A stretch of 12,614 nucleotides of DNA. Source: Pseudomonadota bacterium (GTDB lineage: Bacteria; Pseudomonadota; Alphaproteobacteria; Rhizobiales; Rhizobiaceae). The notes beneath the pieces were generated by a model. It did no database searches. It was not told the DNA's origin and saw only the letters and a program-made list of their open reading frames with translations. The position numbers were made by a program, and so were the translations under genes. The stretch is taken from NCBI GenBank assembly GCA_023433855.1, contig JAEYTV010000247.1, forward strand, positions 1-12,614, in the 5' to 3' direction. Shown here piece after piece: positions 12,280-12,614 of the stretch (the stretch's first letter is position 1; every line of letters starts with the position of its first letter).

Positions 12280-12501
12280 TCAGACCTGCTTCTGCTGCAG
12301 GCGAGCATAAAGCTCGGCCGCGCGGGCAATATTTTCGTCGCTCAGCTGCTCGTCGGTGTAACCGAGCTGCTTGAACTGCGCCTTGCTCTGGCCTTCGCCG
12401 CGCTCCAGCGCGATCTGGGCCAGCTCCAGCGGAATGTTGCGGGCGTGGACGGGATTGTAAGGCTTGGTGTCTGCAACGGCAGTCTGCACGGGTCTCTCCA
12501 T
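12280..12501 (-). CDS. Hypothetical small phage protein, 73 residues
   Basis: This is not recognised. Residues 18-73 are predicted helical with a repeated rhythm: HARNIPLELAQIALERGEGQSKAQFKQLGYTDEQLSDENIARAAELYARL (described here; positions about 19-68). The GYTDEQLSDENIARAAELY part resembles a UBA- or HTH-like three-helix bundle. The ATG at 12499-12501 has AGGGAA about ten bases upstream; a GTG at 12487-12489 with GGAGAG four bases before it is an alternative start. It is followed five bases later by the next 73-residue gene. A strong inverted repeat lies immediately upstream. Confidence 0.65.
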   Translation of the reverse strand: MERPVQTAVADTKPYNPVHARNIPLELAQIALERGEGQSKAQFKQLGYTDEQLSDENIARAAELYARLQQKQV

Positions 12502-12518
12502 CTGTTGAGGTTCCCTGC

Positions 12519-12554
12519 TGGCCGGCGCACCATCGGCGGATCATGCGCCGGCCA
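12519..12554. repeat. 11-bp perfect inverted repeat upstream of the leftward 73-residue gene
   Basis: TGGCCGGCGCA (12519-12529) pairs perfectly with TGCGCCGGCCA (12544-12554) around a 14-base loop. It stands between the likely end of an upstream gene and the ribosome site of the gene starting at 12501. There is no T run on either side. It could be a Rho-helped terminator, an mRNA processing hairpin or an operator. Confidence 0.6.
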
Positions 12555-12568
12555 CTCTTGGGCAGGGA

Positions 12569-12614
12569 TCATTCCGACGTGGGGTTGCCGTCGGATGGAA
12601 AGAATGTGCATGAC
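12569..12614 (-). CDS. Possible C-terminal end of an upstream leftward gene (partial)
   Basis: On the minus strand one frame enters from the edge and reads SCTFFPSDGNPTSE before TGA at 12569-12571. A polar Ser/Asp/Asn/Pro-rich tail ending near the start of a structured gap looks like a protein C-terminus, and the operon clearly continues beyond the window. Fifteen codons cannot identify it, and another open frame crosses the same bases. Confidence 0.3.
   Translation of the reverse strand, partial: SCTFFPSDGNPTSE
12573..12595. repeat. 7-bp inverted repeat near the right edge
   Basis: TCCGACG (12573-12579) pairs with CGTCGGA (12589-12595) around a 9-base loop. It overlaps the possible C-terminal codons of an upstream leftward gene, so it may be coding sequence by chance. 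It lies 18 bases from the larger inverted repeat. Confidence 0.35.

Larger units (their letters stand above)
8373..12614. mobile_element. Integrase-proximal end of an integrative element, probably a prophage (partial)
   Basis: All genes from 8404 to the right edge run leftward toward the tRNA as one compact operon: integrase, three overlapping small genes, DUF2303, and several small unknown genes including one membrane protein. The tRNA location, tyrosine recombinase, DUF2303 protein (known from the E. coli CPS-53 prophage as YfdQ) and start/stop overlaps point to a temperate-phage early region. An integrative conjugative or defective element is the alternative, since no structural, conjugation or replication gene falls in the window. 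Confidence 0.8.

Noticed and set aside
12342..12611. Leftward 89-codon frame crossing the right-edge repeats
   Set aside because: It overlaps the 73-residue gene in another frame, includes the inverted repeats, and its composition is typical of a shadow frame.
8373..12614. Defence system, toxin-antitoxin pair or CRISPR array in the element
   Set aside because: No repeat-spacer pattern and no nuclease, toxin, reverse transcriptase or ATPase motif was found in any of the small genes.

Overview
The window reads as the chromosome of an alphaproteobacterium of the Rhizobiaceae type (Rhizobium, Ensifer, Agrobacterium or Shinella-like). Supporting points are high-GC coding sequence, a gcrA cell-cycle regulator with nearby GANTC (CcrM) sites, a two-domain alphaproteobacterial dCTP deaminase, metZ under a SAM-II riboswitch, and PhoR-like kinase residues. 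The exact genus cannot be read from the sequence. About two thirds is ordinary core chromosome. The rest, from the 3' end of a glycine tRNA at about 8350 to the right edge, is the integrase end of an integrative element, probably a prophage.

Region 1 (1-1473): the C-terminal end of a PhoR-like sensor kinase runs rightward. It is followed by a leftward PACE-family efflux protein and a leftward gcrA with its own intrinsic terminator. The 407-base gap between gcrA and argD is dense in signals: a CtrA-like box, five GANTC sites within 76 bases, a good sigma70 promoter, a strong intrinsic terminator with no gene upstream of it, and a 12-bp palindrome.

Region 2 (1881-8261): argD and argF form a rightward arginine-biosynthesis pair, with the argF ribosome binding site buried in a hairpin. 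hslO (Hsp33) follows, rightward. apaG is convergent, its stop codon touching that of hslO, and metZ lies beyond it, also leftward. metZ is preceded by a textbook SAM-II riboswitch whose 3' side can be read as an antiterminator/terminator switch. The dCTP deaminase gene is divergent from metZ.

Region 3 (8299-12614): an intact tRNA-Gly(CCC) is followed by a leftward tyrosine recombinase and a tightly packed leftward operon. The operon holds small unknown genes, a DUF2303 (YfdQ-like) phage protein, a 58-residue single-span membrane protein, and more small unknown genes. Most junctions overlap or nearly touch, which fits a phage early operon transcribed toward int and read out through it. The other end of the element and its second att copy lie outside the window. 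I see no CRISPR array, insertion sequence, rRNA or obvious defence system. The most unusual material is the gcrA-argD intergenic region, the metZ leader, and the structured intergenic sites in the element.
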